Source: Paracoccaceae bacterium
Lineage (GTDB): Bacteria > Pseudomonadota > Alphaproteobacteria > Rhodobacterales > Rhodobacteraceae
Reading direction: 5' to 3'
NCBI GenBank assembly: GCA_007118295.1
Contig: SKRW01000198.1
Span: 1 to 35,031, forward strand
Length of the DNA stretch: 35,031 nt
Below are positions 25,940-33,111 of this stretch, piece after piece. The position numbers and the translations under genes are program-made. The notes beneath the pieces were generated by a model, which saw nothing but the letters and a program-made list of their open reading frames with translations, did no database searches and was not told the origin of the DNA. How positions within the stretch are numbered: position 1 is the stretch's first letter; every line of letters begins with the position of its first letter.

Positions 25940-27788
25940 ACCCAAGGTGCATTTCACGTCCGAGGAACCAGTCGTGGACTGGATACTCGAAACGGTAGGC
26001 CATGACCTGCGCGTCGCCTTGCCGCTGGGGTTGGGCAAACCGGTCACGCTGGTAAACGCGCTTGTGCGCCGGGCCTGCGACGACCCCTCCATCCGGCTGC
26101 AGATTTTCACGGCCCTCACACTTGAGCGGCCCGACCCGTCCTCGGACTTTGAGCGCCGCTTTCTGGAACCGGCGCTTGACCGGCTGTTTGGCGATTATCC
26201 GCAAATCGAATATGCGCGTCTGCTGCGCGCAGGAAAACTGCCCGAGAATATTCACGTCACCGAGTTTTTCCTGCAATCGCCCAACTGGATCAAGGTGCCA
26301 CAGGCGCAGCAGAACTATGTCTCGGTGAATTACACCCATGCGCTGGATGTCTTGCTGGACAGTCAACCGAACCTTGTTCTGCAATTGCTGGCCGCCGATG
26401 AGGACCGCCTCAGCCTGTCCTGCAATACCGACATCACCGCTGACCTGTTGCGCCTGCGGCGGCAGGGCGCGGCTGATTTTACCCTTGTCGGGCAGGTGCA
26501 TGCGGATCTGCCGTTCATGGCGGGCCCTGCGGAACTGGATTTTTCGGATTGTGCCGCCTTGCTGCGGCAGGATGCGCCGCCGCATGACCTGTTCTCGGTC
26601 GTCAAGCAACCGGTCAGTCTGGCGGATCATGCCACGGCACTCCATGTCTCGCGGCTGGTGCGCGATGGTGGCACGCTTCAGATCGGGATTGGCCAGATCG
26701 GCGACGCGATTGCCCATGCCCTGACCCTGCGGCAGGATCAGAGGATCGCCCCGCTATGGGATACATGCCCCTTTCCCTGCGCGCCCCGCTTTGACGAGAC
26801 AGCCCCCTTCGAGACGGGCCTTTATGGCGTGACCGAAATGCTGGTCGATGGCCTGTTGGCGCTGTTCGAACGCGGTATTATCCGGCGCGAGGTGGATGGT
26901 GCGGCCATTCATGCCGGGTTTTTTCTGGACAGCCGTGATTTCTATGACCGGTTGAAAGCCCTGTCCCCACAGGCGCGCGCGCGCATTGCCATGGTGCCGG
27001 TGTCCTTTACCAATACGCTTCTGGGGGATGAGCCTGCCAAACGCGCGGCCCGCCAGCACGCCCGGTTCATCAACTCTGCGATGATGGTCACGCTTCTGGG
27101 CGCTGTCGTCTCTGACGGGACCGAGGACGGGCAGGTCGTCAGCGGCGTGGGCGGGCAGTTCAACTTTGTGACTCAGGCCTTTGCGCTGAAGGATGCCCGC
27201 GCCATCATCACCCTGCCTGCGACCCGCAGTGGCACATCGGGGCTGACATCCAACATCCGCTTCTCCTATGGTCATGTGACACTTCCCCGCCACCTGCGCG
27301 ACATCGTGGTCACGGAATACGGGATCGCGGACCTGCGCGGCAAAAGCGATGCGGACACCATCGCGGCACTTCTGGAAATCGCCGATAGCAGGTTTCAGTC
27401 TGAACTCGTGAGACAGGCCAAGGCGTCGGGTAAACTGCCCAAGACTTACCAAGTGCCGCCGACTGCGCGCCGCAATACCCCAGAGACGCTGCGAAAATGG
27501 CTGGAACCCCACAAGGATGCGCTGTTGCCACGTTTCCCGTTCGGGACAGATTTTTCCGAGATCGAGCAGTATCTGCTGCCCGCGCTGGCTGATCTGCGGC
27601 GGGCAAGCGCTCATGTTCCGGCGCTTGCCAGCCGGGTACTTCGCGGCGTGCAGGGCCGCCCGGCCCGGTCTGAGCATGACGCATTGGACCGCATGGCCAT
27701 GGTTCATCCTGTCGGGATCAAAGCGCGCGTGGCGCAACTGGCCCTGCGTGGCGCACTGCGGCGACAGGAAGACGCGGCGCGCGATTGA
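25932..27788 (+). CDS. Acetyl-CoA hydrolase/CoA-transferase family protein, long form
   Basis: The 618-aa protein belongs to the acetyl-CoA hydrolase/transferase family (class I CoA-transferase fold). Visible are a glycine-rich N-terminal nucleotide-like region (LPLGLGKPVTLVNALV), the likely catalytic Glu302 in GLYGVTEMLVDGLL, and the C-terminal hallmark VVSDGTEDGQVVSGVGGQFN followed by ITLPATR and VVTEYGIADLRGKSD. It is longer than the usual 430-550 aa, with an extra C-terminal part of roughly 100 residues. It overlaps the fadJ-type gene by 8 nt, so it is in the same operon. Release or transfer of CoA from beta-oxidation products is an inference; the substrate is unknown. It is convergent with the PNPOx-like gene after 53 bp. 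Confidence 0.88.
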   Translation: MPEPKVHFTSEEPVVDWILETVGHDLRVALPLGLGKPVTLVNALVRRACDDPSIRLQIFTALTLERPDPSSDFERRFLEPALDRLFGDYPQIEYARLLRAGKLPENIHVTEFFLQSPNWIKVPQAQQNYVSVNYTHALDVLLDSQPNLVLQLLAADEDRLSLSCNTDITADLLRLRRQGAADFTLVGQVHADLPFMAGPAELDFSDCAALLRQDAPPHDLFSVVKQPVSLADHATALHVSRLVRDGGTLQIGIGQIGDAIAHALTLRQDQRIAPLWDTCPFPCAPRFDETAPFETGLYGVTEMLVDGLLALFERGIIRREVDGAAIHAGFFLDSRDFYDRLKALSPQARARIAMVPVSFTNTLLGDEPAKRAARQHARFINSAMMVTLLGAVVSDGTEDGQVVSGVGGQFNFVTQAFALKDARAIITLPATRSGTSGLTSNIRFSYGHVTLPRHLRDIVVTEYGIADLRGKSDADTIAALLEIADSRFQSELVRQAKASGKLPKTYQVPPTARRNTPETLRKWLEPHKDALLPRFPFGTDFSEIEQYLLPALADLRRASAHVPALASRVLRGVQGRPARSEHDALDRMAMVHPVGIKARVAQLALRGALRRQEDAARD

Positions 27789-27841
27789 GAATGCCAGCAA
27801 TGAACTTGCGCCAACCCTGCACGACCGGTTTGTCTGGCCCG

Positions 27842-28411
27842 CTACGGGGCAAGCCACTGCCCGGACCACCCCTGCGCGCGCGAAAACCGCGCGCGGCGGT
27901 GATCAGGGCCAAGATGCAGGGCGTCAATCGCCTGCACGGTCAGGTGCAGGATGGCGAAAGCCGCCGGGTCGGGCGTTTTCTGATAGTCAAGCGCGTCGGG
28001 TACGGGCTGACCCGGCGGGGGAGTGCTGCCATAGGCCATGCGGGACGGGGGCGGGACCCGTTCCCATGTCGCTGCGGTGTCGGCTCCCGACAGGATCGCA
28101 ACATCTGCCTCCAGCCGGATTTGCAGATGCGCGTCACTGTCCCAGATATGCAGCGTGGCCCGTGGCGTCGCACGCAGGTCAGCGACCTTGGCCGAGCGCA
28201 GATCGGTATGGATGTCCAGCGTGCCTGCGGCCTTGTCAGCCGCGCGCAGGACCACGGTACGCGCTTGCGGCCAGCCCAGCGGCGAGAGCGTCGCCAGCGT
28301 CGGATGGCGCGCGGCTGCGTGGCGATCATGCACCCCGCGCGTCAGCCGTGCCCAGACCTGCCCATGCAGCCCGGCCAGTGTCTGCGCCCAGCGGTGCGGG
28401 TCGGCGCTCAT
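27842..28411 (-). CDS. Pyridoxamine 5'-phosphate oxidase-like FMN-binding protein
   Basis: This 189-aa protein resembles the pyridoxamine-phosphate-oxidase-related split-barrel flavoproteins. The N-terminal beta-strand pattern TLATLSPLGWPQARTVVLR is followed by IHTDLRSAKVADLRATPRAT and LHIWDSDAHLQIRLEADVAI, the usual FMN-binding core. The C-terminal part ends ARFSRAQGWSGQWLAP, with the Trp-rich tail often seen in this group. The actual substrate is unknown; canonical PdxH activity is possible but not proven. It overlaps the upstream DUF2805 gene (ATGA) and is convergent with the CoA-transferase family gene. Confidence 0.8.
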   Translation of the reverse strand: MSADPHRWAQTLAGLHGQVWARLTRGVHDRHAAARHPTLATLSPLGWPQARTVVLRAADKAAGTLDIHTDLRSAKVADLRATPRATLHIWDSDAHLQIRLEADVAILSGADTAATWERVPPPSRMAYGSTPPPGQPVPDALDYQKTPDPAAFAILHLTVQAIDALHLGPDHRRARFSRAQGWSGQWLAP

Positions 28412-28620
28412 TTATATGCCTCGCGCCGGTCGCCAAACTGTCGCACCCGCTTGCGCCAGGCGCGGTAACTGCCCGGTTTCAGTTCGGACCGCATCAGCGC
28501 CTTGACCTGATCCGGCCCCAGCCCGTGCTGGGCGCGGATATGATCGAAACGCGTGTGATCGCTTAGCGCCATGTCGATAATCTCGTTGATCGTGGCAGGG
28601 TCCGGGTTGTGCGCGGGCAT
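28408..28620 (-). CDS. DUF2805 (TIGR03643) family protein
   Basis: A 70-aa protein with the hallmark of this family: EIIDMALSDHTRFDHIRAQH, GLGPDQVKALMRSELKPGSY and RAWRKRVRQFGDRREAYK. It resembles a small helix-turn-helix-like fold, but no function is established. I chose the ATG at 28620 because the family normally begins near here; an ATG at 28683 would add an unconserved N-terminus. It has only a weak ribosome binding site. It is translationally coupled to the PNPOx-like gene and divergent from the renalase-like flavoprotein gene across 122 bp. Confidence 0.85.
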   Translation of the reverse strand: MPAHNPDPATINEIIDMALSDHTRFDHIRAQHGLGPDQVKALMRSELKPGSYRAWRKRVRQFGDRREAYK

Positions 28621-28678
28621 ATGTGGTCCAGACTTGGGGCAGGTATCCGGGTGACAATCTGGTGCGCTGTGACAGTTC

Positions 28679-28688
28679 GTCAATTGAC
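28679..28688. promoter_or_regulatory. Palindrome overlapping a candidate -35 box
   Basis: GTCAATTGAC is a perfect 10-bp palindrome in the divergent intergenic region. Its right half contributes to TTGACG (28684-28689), which is followed 16 nt later by TACCTG (28706-28711). Together they suggest a promoter for the 28743-31192 genes with an operator-like site. The -10 is weak and the role is inferred. Confidence 0.3.
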
Positions 28689-28742
28689 GCCCGCGCGCCG
28701 TGCCATACCTGCACCATCCGTGAGGGAATGCAGGGCAGTCAG

Positions 28743-29687
28743 ATGAGTGACGCGGCGGATGTGATTGTCATCGGGGCGGGATTGGCCGGGATCAGTTGCG
28801 CGCGCCTGCTTGCGCAGGCGGGGACTTCGGCGGTGCTGCTGGACAAGGGGCGCGGTCTCGGCGGCCGCATGGCAACGCGCCGTGTGACGCTGGATGCAGG
28901 CGAGGTGACATTTGATCATGGCGCGCAATATCTGCCCGCGACCGATGGCGACTTTGCACAGGTGTTGCGTGCGGCAGGGGCGCAGGGCTGGCACAGCGAT
29001 ACGGCACGGGTCGGCGCACCACGCATGTCCAGCCTGCCGCGCGCCCTTGCCGCGGGGTTGGATATCACCCAACAGGTAGAGATCACTGGTCTGGTGCAGG
29101 ATGCGGGCCTGTGGCATCTGACCAGCCCGACTGCAGCGCTTCGGGCGCGGCGCGTGGTGCTGACCATTCCGGCACCGCAAGCCCGCGCGCTTCTGGGCGA
29201 TGCGCAGCCATGGGCAGCGGGGCTTTCACAGGTGCGGATGGCCCCCTGCCTGACCCTGATGGCCGCCTTTCCGCCCGACAGCCCGCGCCCGTTTCGGCAT
29301 CGGCGTGATCCCGATCACCCGCTGGCATGGATCGCGCAGGACAGCAGCAAACCGGGGCGCAGAGCGGCGGCAGTGACATGGGTGGCACAGGCCGGGCCAG
29401 ACTTTTCGACCCTTCATCTGGAACAGACGCCCGAAGACATTGCAGCGCGCATGCTGCCTATGCTCTGCGATGCGATCGGGGTAGAGCCCGAGACTGCAGT
29501 TTACGCCCGCGCGCATCGCTGGCGCCATGCACAGACGGCCCGACCGCTTGGCGTGCCCTTTCTGCACAATGCGGATCGCAGCCTGTTTCTGGGCGGCGAC
29601 TGGTGCCTTGGCGCGCGCGCGGAACACGCATGGCAGAGCGGCAACGCCATTGCGCGCGATATTCTGGGCCCTGCCCATGCGGGATGA
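28743..29687 (+). CDS. Renalase-like FAD/NAD-dependent oxidoreductase (COG3380)
   Basis: The 314-aa protein starts with a Rossmann FAD motif, VIVIGAGLAGISCARLL (GxGxxG at 11-16), followed by the GG doublet GLGGRMATRR that binds the FAD pyrophosphate and FDHGAQYL. Near the C-terminus it has LFLGGDWCLGARAEHAWQSG, where the GD motif contacts the flavin. This matches small amine-oxidase-like flavoproteins related to renalase. The substrate is unknown. I chose the ATG at 28743 because AGGG lies 7 nt upstream; an ATG at 28728 is possible. The next gene overlaps its end by 11 nt. Confidence 0.85.
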   Translation: MSDAADVIVIGAGLAGISCARLLAQAGTSAVLLDKGRGLGGRMATRRVTLDAGEVTFDHGAQYLPATDGDFAQVLRAAGAQGWHSDTARVGAPRMSSLPRALAAGLDITQQVEITGLVQDAGLWHLTSPTAALRARRVVLTIPAPQARALLGDAQPWAAGLSQVRMAPCLTLMAAFPPDSPRPFRHRRDPDHPLAWIAQDSSKPGRRAAAVTWVAQAGPDFSTLHLEQTPEDIAARMLPMLCDAIGVEPETAVYARAHRWRHAQTARPLGVPFLHNADRSLFLGGDWCLGARAEHAWQSGNAIARDILGPAHAG

Positions 29688-30507
29688 TCCACGCATCGCG
29701 GGTGTGTTGCGCCTGATCACGGCAGCACTGCGCCCGCCGCCCGGTCTGGCGCGGATCGCACTGGCGCTCAGCCTTGGGATCGTGACGCATCTGGTCTTTG
29801 CAGCGGCAGTGCTGGCCATGATCGCGGCCATGTTCTTTGGGCTGAGCGAAAGTTTCGGGCGCGTGCCGCAGCCCTGGGCGTGGATCGCAAATGCCGCCCT
29901 GATCGCGCAATTCCCGCTGGCGCATTCGCTTTTCCTGACAGGGCGGGGCGGCACGGCGCTGGCCCGGCTGATCCCCGGCCCGTATGGCGCAACACTGGCA
30001 ACCACCACCTATGCGCTGATCGCGTCCTTGCAACTTCTGGCGCTGTTCGCGCTCTGGACGCCTTCAGGCATTGTCTGGTGGCACGCGGAAGGGGCGCTGT
30101 TCTGGGCCATCTGTGCGGCCTATGCGGGCGCGTGGCTGTTGCTGATAAAGGCCAGCTTCGACGCAGGCGCCGAGGTGCAATCTGGCGCACTGGGCTGGAT
30201 GTCACTGATGGCGCGGATCGCGCCCCGCTTTCCCGACATGCCAACGCGCGGCCTGTTTCGCGTGATCCGCCAGCCGATCTATGTGGCCTTTGCCCTCACG
30301 CTCTGGACGGTGCCGGTCTGGACGCCGGATCAACTGTTGCTGGCATTCAGCTACACGGCCTATTGCCTGCTCGCCCCCCGCCTGAAAGAGCGGCGCTTTG
30401 CCGCCCGCTATGGCGACCGTTTCATCCGCTACCGCGCGGCAGTGCCCTACGCCCTGCCCAAATTCACCCAAAGGACACCCGATGCGCAACGATCTGACAC
30501 TCTATGA
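29677..30507 (+). CDS. ICMT-family membrane methyltransferase, MddA/NnrU-like
   Basis: This 276-aa polytopic membrane protein has about five or six hydrophobic segments (for example LSLGIVTHLVFAAAVLAMIA, the ALIASLQLLALFAL region, and FWAICAAYAGAWLLLIKASF). Its C-terminal part resembles isoprenylcysteine methyltransferase-like proteins such as MddA: LFRVIRQPIYVAFALTLWTV, YTAYCLLAPRLKERRF and YGDRFIRYRAAVPYALP. The RHPxY motif expected in this superfamily reads RQPIY here, replacing the usual His. MddA methylates methanethiol to dimethyl sulfide, but that activity is only a candidate. It overlaps both neighbours (11 and 26 nt). A start at the ATG 29677 is supported by length and by coupling to the upstream gene. 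Confidence 0.7.
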   Translation: MRDDPRIAGVLRLITAALRPPPGLARIALALSLGIVTHLVFAAAVLAMIAAMFFGLSESFGRVPQPWAWIANAALIAQFPLAHSLFLTGRGGTALARLIPGPYGATLATTTYALIASLQLLALFALWTPSGIVWWHAEGALFWAICAAYAGAWLLLIKASFDAGAEVQSGALGWMSLMARIAPRFPDMPTRGLFRVIRQPIYVAFALTLWTVPVWTPDQLLLAFSYTAYCLLAPRLKERRFAARYGDRFIRYRAAVPYALPKFTQRTPDAQRSDTL

Positions 30508-31192
30508 CAAGGTGGCCCAAGACTGGTGGTCGGATGAAATCCGCTGGGTGCGCACGCTGAAAAACCTTGTGCCGGGGCGGTTGTCATGGATGGACCGGCA
30601 GATCGACTGGGCAGGCCGCGAGGTGCTGGATCTGGGCTGCGCGGGCGGTTTCATGGCCGAGGCATTGGCGGCGCGCGGTGCAACTGTCACCGGCATCGAC
30701 CCTGCCGCACAGGCGATTGCCGCCGCCAAGGCCCATGCGGCGCAGACCGGGCTCTGCATTCGCTATGATGTGGGCGTGGGCGAGGCGCTGCCCTATGCCG
30801 ATGCCAGTTTCGACGCTGTGGTCTGTGTCGATGTGCTGGAGCATGTGCGGGACCTGCCGCAGGTGCTGGCCGAGATTGCGCGCGTGCTGCGCCCCGGTGG
30901 GCTGTTCCTGTTCGACACGATCAACCGCAACCCGCTGGCCCGTCTGGCCACGATCACAGTGGCCGAAGACATCCTGCGCCTGCTGCCCAAGGGCACGCAT
31001 GACCCGGCCATGTTCATCAAGCCTGCCGAATTGCGCGCAGGGCTGCAATTTGCCGGGCTGGTTCCGGGGCGCTTTACCGGGCTTGGCCCGCGCGGCCTGA
31101 CCCTGCGCGGCGATCTGACCTTTGGCCGCTTGCCGCTGACCACCATCCTCTACATGGGTCTGGCCCGCAAACCCGAACTGGCCTCTGTCTGA
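30482..31192 (+). CDS. ubiG: UbiG-type SAM-dependent O-methyltransferase
   Basis: The 236-aa protein has the SAM-binding motif VLDLGCAGGFMAEALAARGA (48-67), a motif II-like FDAVVCVDVLEHV, and the UbiG-specific AEDILRLLPKGTHDPAMFIK. UbiG carries out the two O-methylations of ubiquinone synthesis. The N-terminus, however (LYDKVAQDWWSDEIRWVRTL), lacks the standard FKPLHxxNPxRL pattern of canonical UbiG, so this could be a paralogue with another polyphenol-like or lipid substrate. The ATG at 30482 has AAAGGA upstream and overlaps the preceding gene by 26 nt. It is convergent with the D-lactate dehydrogenase gene. Confidence 0.75.
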   Translation: MRNDLTLYDKVAQDWWSDEIRWVRTLKNLVPGRLSWMDRQIDWAGREVLDLGCAGGFMAEALAARGATVTGIDPAAQAIAAAKAHAAQTGLCIRYDVGVGEALPYADASFDAVVCVDVLEHVRDLPQVLAEIARVLRPGGLFLFDTINRNPLARLATITVAEDILRLLPKGTHDPAMFIKPAELRAGLQFAGLVPGRFTGLGPRGLTLRGDLTFGRLPLTTILYMGLARKPELASV

Positions 31193-31205
31193 CACCAGCC
31201 CAGAA

Positions 31206-31224
31206 GCGCGCTGACGATGCGCGC
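31206..31224. terminator. Weak hairpin between convergent genes
   Basis: GCGCGC, a 7-nt loop and GCGCGC form a 6-bp stem between the ubiG-type and D-lactate dehydrogenase-type stops, followed by GCGGTTCTT on the plus strand. It could be a weak terminator, but the T-run is poor. Confidence 0.25.
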
Positions 31225-31257
31225 GCGGTTCTTGCACCGCAGCAACGCGGGACCGGC

Positions 31258-32619
31258 TCAGACCGGGCGCACAAGTTTGCCCGGATTCATGATCCCGAGC
31301 GGGTCGAGCGCGGCTTTGACGCTGCCCATCACGTCCCAGGCAAGGCCATGTTCGGCCTCCATATATCCCAGCTTGCCCATGCCGATGCCATGTTCACCGC
31401 TGACAGTGCCACCCAGTCGCAAGGCGCGCTCTGCCATTGCATTTGCAAGCGCCTTTGCGCGCGCGATCTCGTCGGGGCGGTCGCGGTGGGGCAGCAGCAG
31501 CGCATGGAAATTGCCGTCCCCCACATGACCCAGGATCGGGCCGGGAATGCCGGAGTCTGCGATGTCGCGCGCGGTTTCCTCGACCGCTTCGGCAAGGCGC
31601 GAGATGGGCACGCAGATATCGGTCGTGATGGGGTGGGCGTCGGGGTGCAGGGCACGTGCGGCATAATAACCGTCATGGCGCATCTTCCACAGGCGGCCCC
31701 GGTCCTCGGGGCGGTCTGCCCACTGGAACGCCCCGCCGCCCATCTCTGTCACAATCTCGCCAAAACTGGCCGCCTGTTCGCGCACGCCGGTTGCACTGCC
31801 GTGAAACTCGACCATCAGATGCGGGCATTCCTGCATGCCCGTTCCGGACCATGCATTGAAGGCGCGCACATTCGCCGCATCGATGAATTCGATCCGCGCC
31901 ATCGGAATGCCGCTCTGGATGGTGGCGATGACGGTCTCCACGGCGCTGCCCATGTCGGGAAAGGCGCAGATCGCGGCTGTGATCGCTTCGGGCTGACCCT
32001 GCAGGCGCAGCGTCAGTTCGGTCATCAGGCCCAGCGTGCCCTCTGACCCGATGAACAGGGCCGTCAGGTCATACCCGGTCGAGGATTTGGGCGCGGCACT
32101 GCCAGTGCGGATGATCCGGCCATCGGCCAGCACCACCTCTAGCGCCAGCACATTGGCGCGCATCGTGCCATAGCGCACGGCGGTTGTCCCCGAGGCGCGC
32201 GTCGCCGCCATGCCCCCAAGCGAGGCATTGGCACCCGGATCGACCGGAAAGAACAGCCCGGTTGCGCGCAATTCGGTGTTCAGCGCCTCGCGGGTCACGC
32301 CGGGCTGGACCGTGGCGCGCATGTCCTCGGGCGCGACATGCAGCACCCGGTTCATGCGGCTGAAATCGACGCAAACCCCGCCATGGGGGGCGAGTGCATG
32401 CCCTTCAAGCGACGTGCCAGTTCCCCAACCGATCACCGGCACGCGATGTGCTGTGCACAGGCGCAGGATCTGGCTGACCTCTTTGGTCGTTTCTGGCCAG
32501 ACCACCGCATCGGGTGCCATTTCGGGGAAATGTGCCTCGGAACGGCCATGCAGCGCGCGATCCGATGCACCGGTGCTGAAGCGCGGTCCCAGCAGCGCCC
32601 GTAATGCGTCGAAGGGCAT
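31258..32619 (-). CDS. FAD-linked D-lactate dehydrogenase-type oxidase
   Basis: The 453-aa protein belongs to the GlcD/LDHD family of flavoproteins that oxidise D-2-hydroxyacids such as D-lactate. It shows the FAD PCMH domain (about 35-215) with GWGTGTSLEGHALAPHGGV (64-82), VDPGANASLGGMAATRASGT and FIGSEGTLGLMTELTL. The C-terminal cap domain contains the metal/substrate motif HVGDGNFH (365-372) and GEHGIGMGKLGYM (408-420), ending NPGKLVRPV. I chose the ATG at 32619 for the family-length N-terminus. It lies 4 nt after the DUF427 stop, so the two are an operon. The acid oxidised cannot be read directly; glycolate oxidase subunit GlcD is a related alternative. Confidence 0.88.
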   Translation of the reverse strand: MPFDALRALLGPRFSTGASDRALHGRSEAHFPEMAPDAVVWPETTKEVSQILRLCTAHRVPVIGWGTGTSLEGHALAPHGGVCVDFSRMNRVLHVAPEDMRATVQPGVTREALNTELRATGLFFPVDPGANASLGGMAATRASGTTAVRYGTMRANVLALEVVLADGRIIRTGSAAPKSSTGYDLTALFIGSEGTLGLMTELTLRLQGQPEAITAAICAFPDMGSAVETVIATIQSGIPMARIEFIDAANVRAFNAWSGTGMQECPHLMVEFHGSATGVREQAASFGEIVTEMGGGAFQWADRPEDRGRLWKMRHDGYYAARALHPDAHPITTDICVPISRLAEAVEETARDIADSGIPGPILGHVGDGNFHALLLPHRDRPDEIARAKALANAMAERALRLGGTVSGEHGIGMGKLGYMEAEHGLAWDVMGSVKAALDPLGIMNPGKLVRPV

Positions 32620-32623
32620 GAGG

Positions 32624-32962
32624 TCAGATCCGCTCGACAGTGACCTTGCTCGCGTCAAAGGCCAGATAATCACGCAACTGCGCGGCCTCTTCGGTCGGTT
32701 TTGTCAGGCTGTAACCTGCATTCAGGACCATGCCCTCGGGGCTGGACACATGGAAAAACACACCTTCGCCCCGGTCATCACAGATCAGCGTGCGGTCCGA
32801 CGGTTCCAGCACGGCACTCGCGATATCATCGCGGGGGAAATAGATCACGAAGGGATAATCGCGCTGGACAAGTTCCAGCGCGCGGGTGCTTTCGCCAATG
32901 ACCGCGCCATTCGCGCGGACTGTCCATGTGCCCTGTGCGGGGTAGATCCGGATATTGGTCAT
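32624..32962 (-). CDS. DUF427 domain protein
   Basis: The 112-aa protein fits DUF427, a small beta-rich fold: IRIYPAQGTWTVRANGAVIG, ESTRALELVQRDYPFVIYFP and RDDIASAVLEPSDRTLICDD in sequence, then GEGVFFHVS and a C-terminal LRDYLAFDASKVTVERI. The function is unknown. I chose the ATG at 32962, with AAGGA 9 nt upstream; the frame is open further upstream but reads poorly and crosses the gap after pepP. Two copies of a 14-bp repeat lie directly upstream of the ribosome binding site. It is followed 4 nt later by the D-lactate dehydrogenase gene. Confidence 0.85.
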   Translation of the reverse strand: MTNIRIYPAQGTWTVRANGAVIGESTRALELVQRDYPFVIYFPRDDIASAVLEPSDRTLICDDRGEGVFFHVSSPEGMVLNAGYSLTKPTEEAAQLRDYLAFDASKVTVERI

Positions 32963-32975
32963 GGTCAACTGTCCT

Positions 32976-33003
32976 TGTTCTCGGGCCGTTGTTCTCGGGC
33001 CGT
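32976..33003. repeat. 14-bp tandem duplication
   Basis: The unit TGTTCTCGGGCCGT occurs twice in perfect tandem (32976-32989 and 32990-33003). On the minus strand it lies immediately upstream of the AAGGA ribosome binding site of the DUF427 gene. It may be a recent slippage duplication affecting the leader. Confidence 0.8.
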
Positions 33004-33081
33004 ATGGTTGGGCGATAGGGTCAGGCCAGGAATTCAGGCCAAGGTTTTCGGGGTTGCCGTCACTATTGCAGGCTTTTGCTG

Positions 33082-33105
33082 CAAACGCAAAGCCGCGACG
33101 CGGCT
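33082..33105 (-). terminator. Candidate terminator after pepP
   Basis: Seven nt after the pepP stop the minus strand carries a 6-bp GC stem with a 3-nt loop (AGCCGC-GTC-GCGGCT) followed by TTGCGTTT. A second weak dyad (TTGCAG/CTGCAA, 33066-33084) follows. The short stem and interrupted T-run make it a weak intrinsic terminator. Confidence 0.4.
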
Positions 33106-33111
33106 GGCAGG

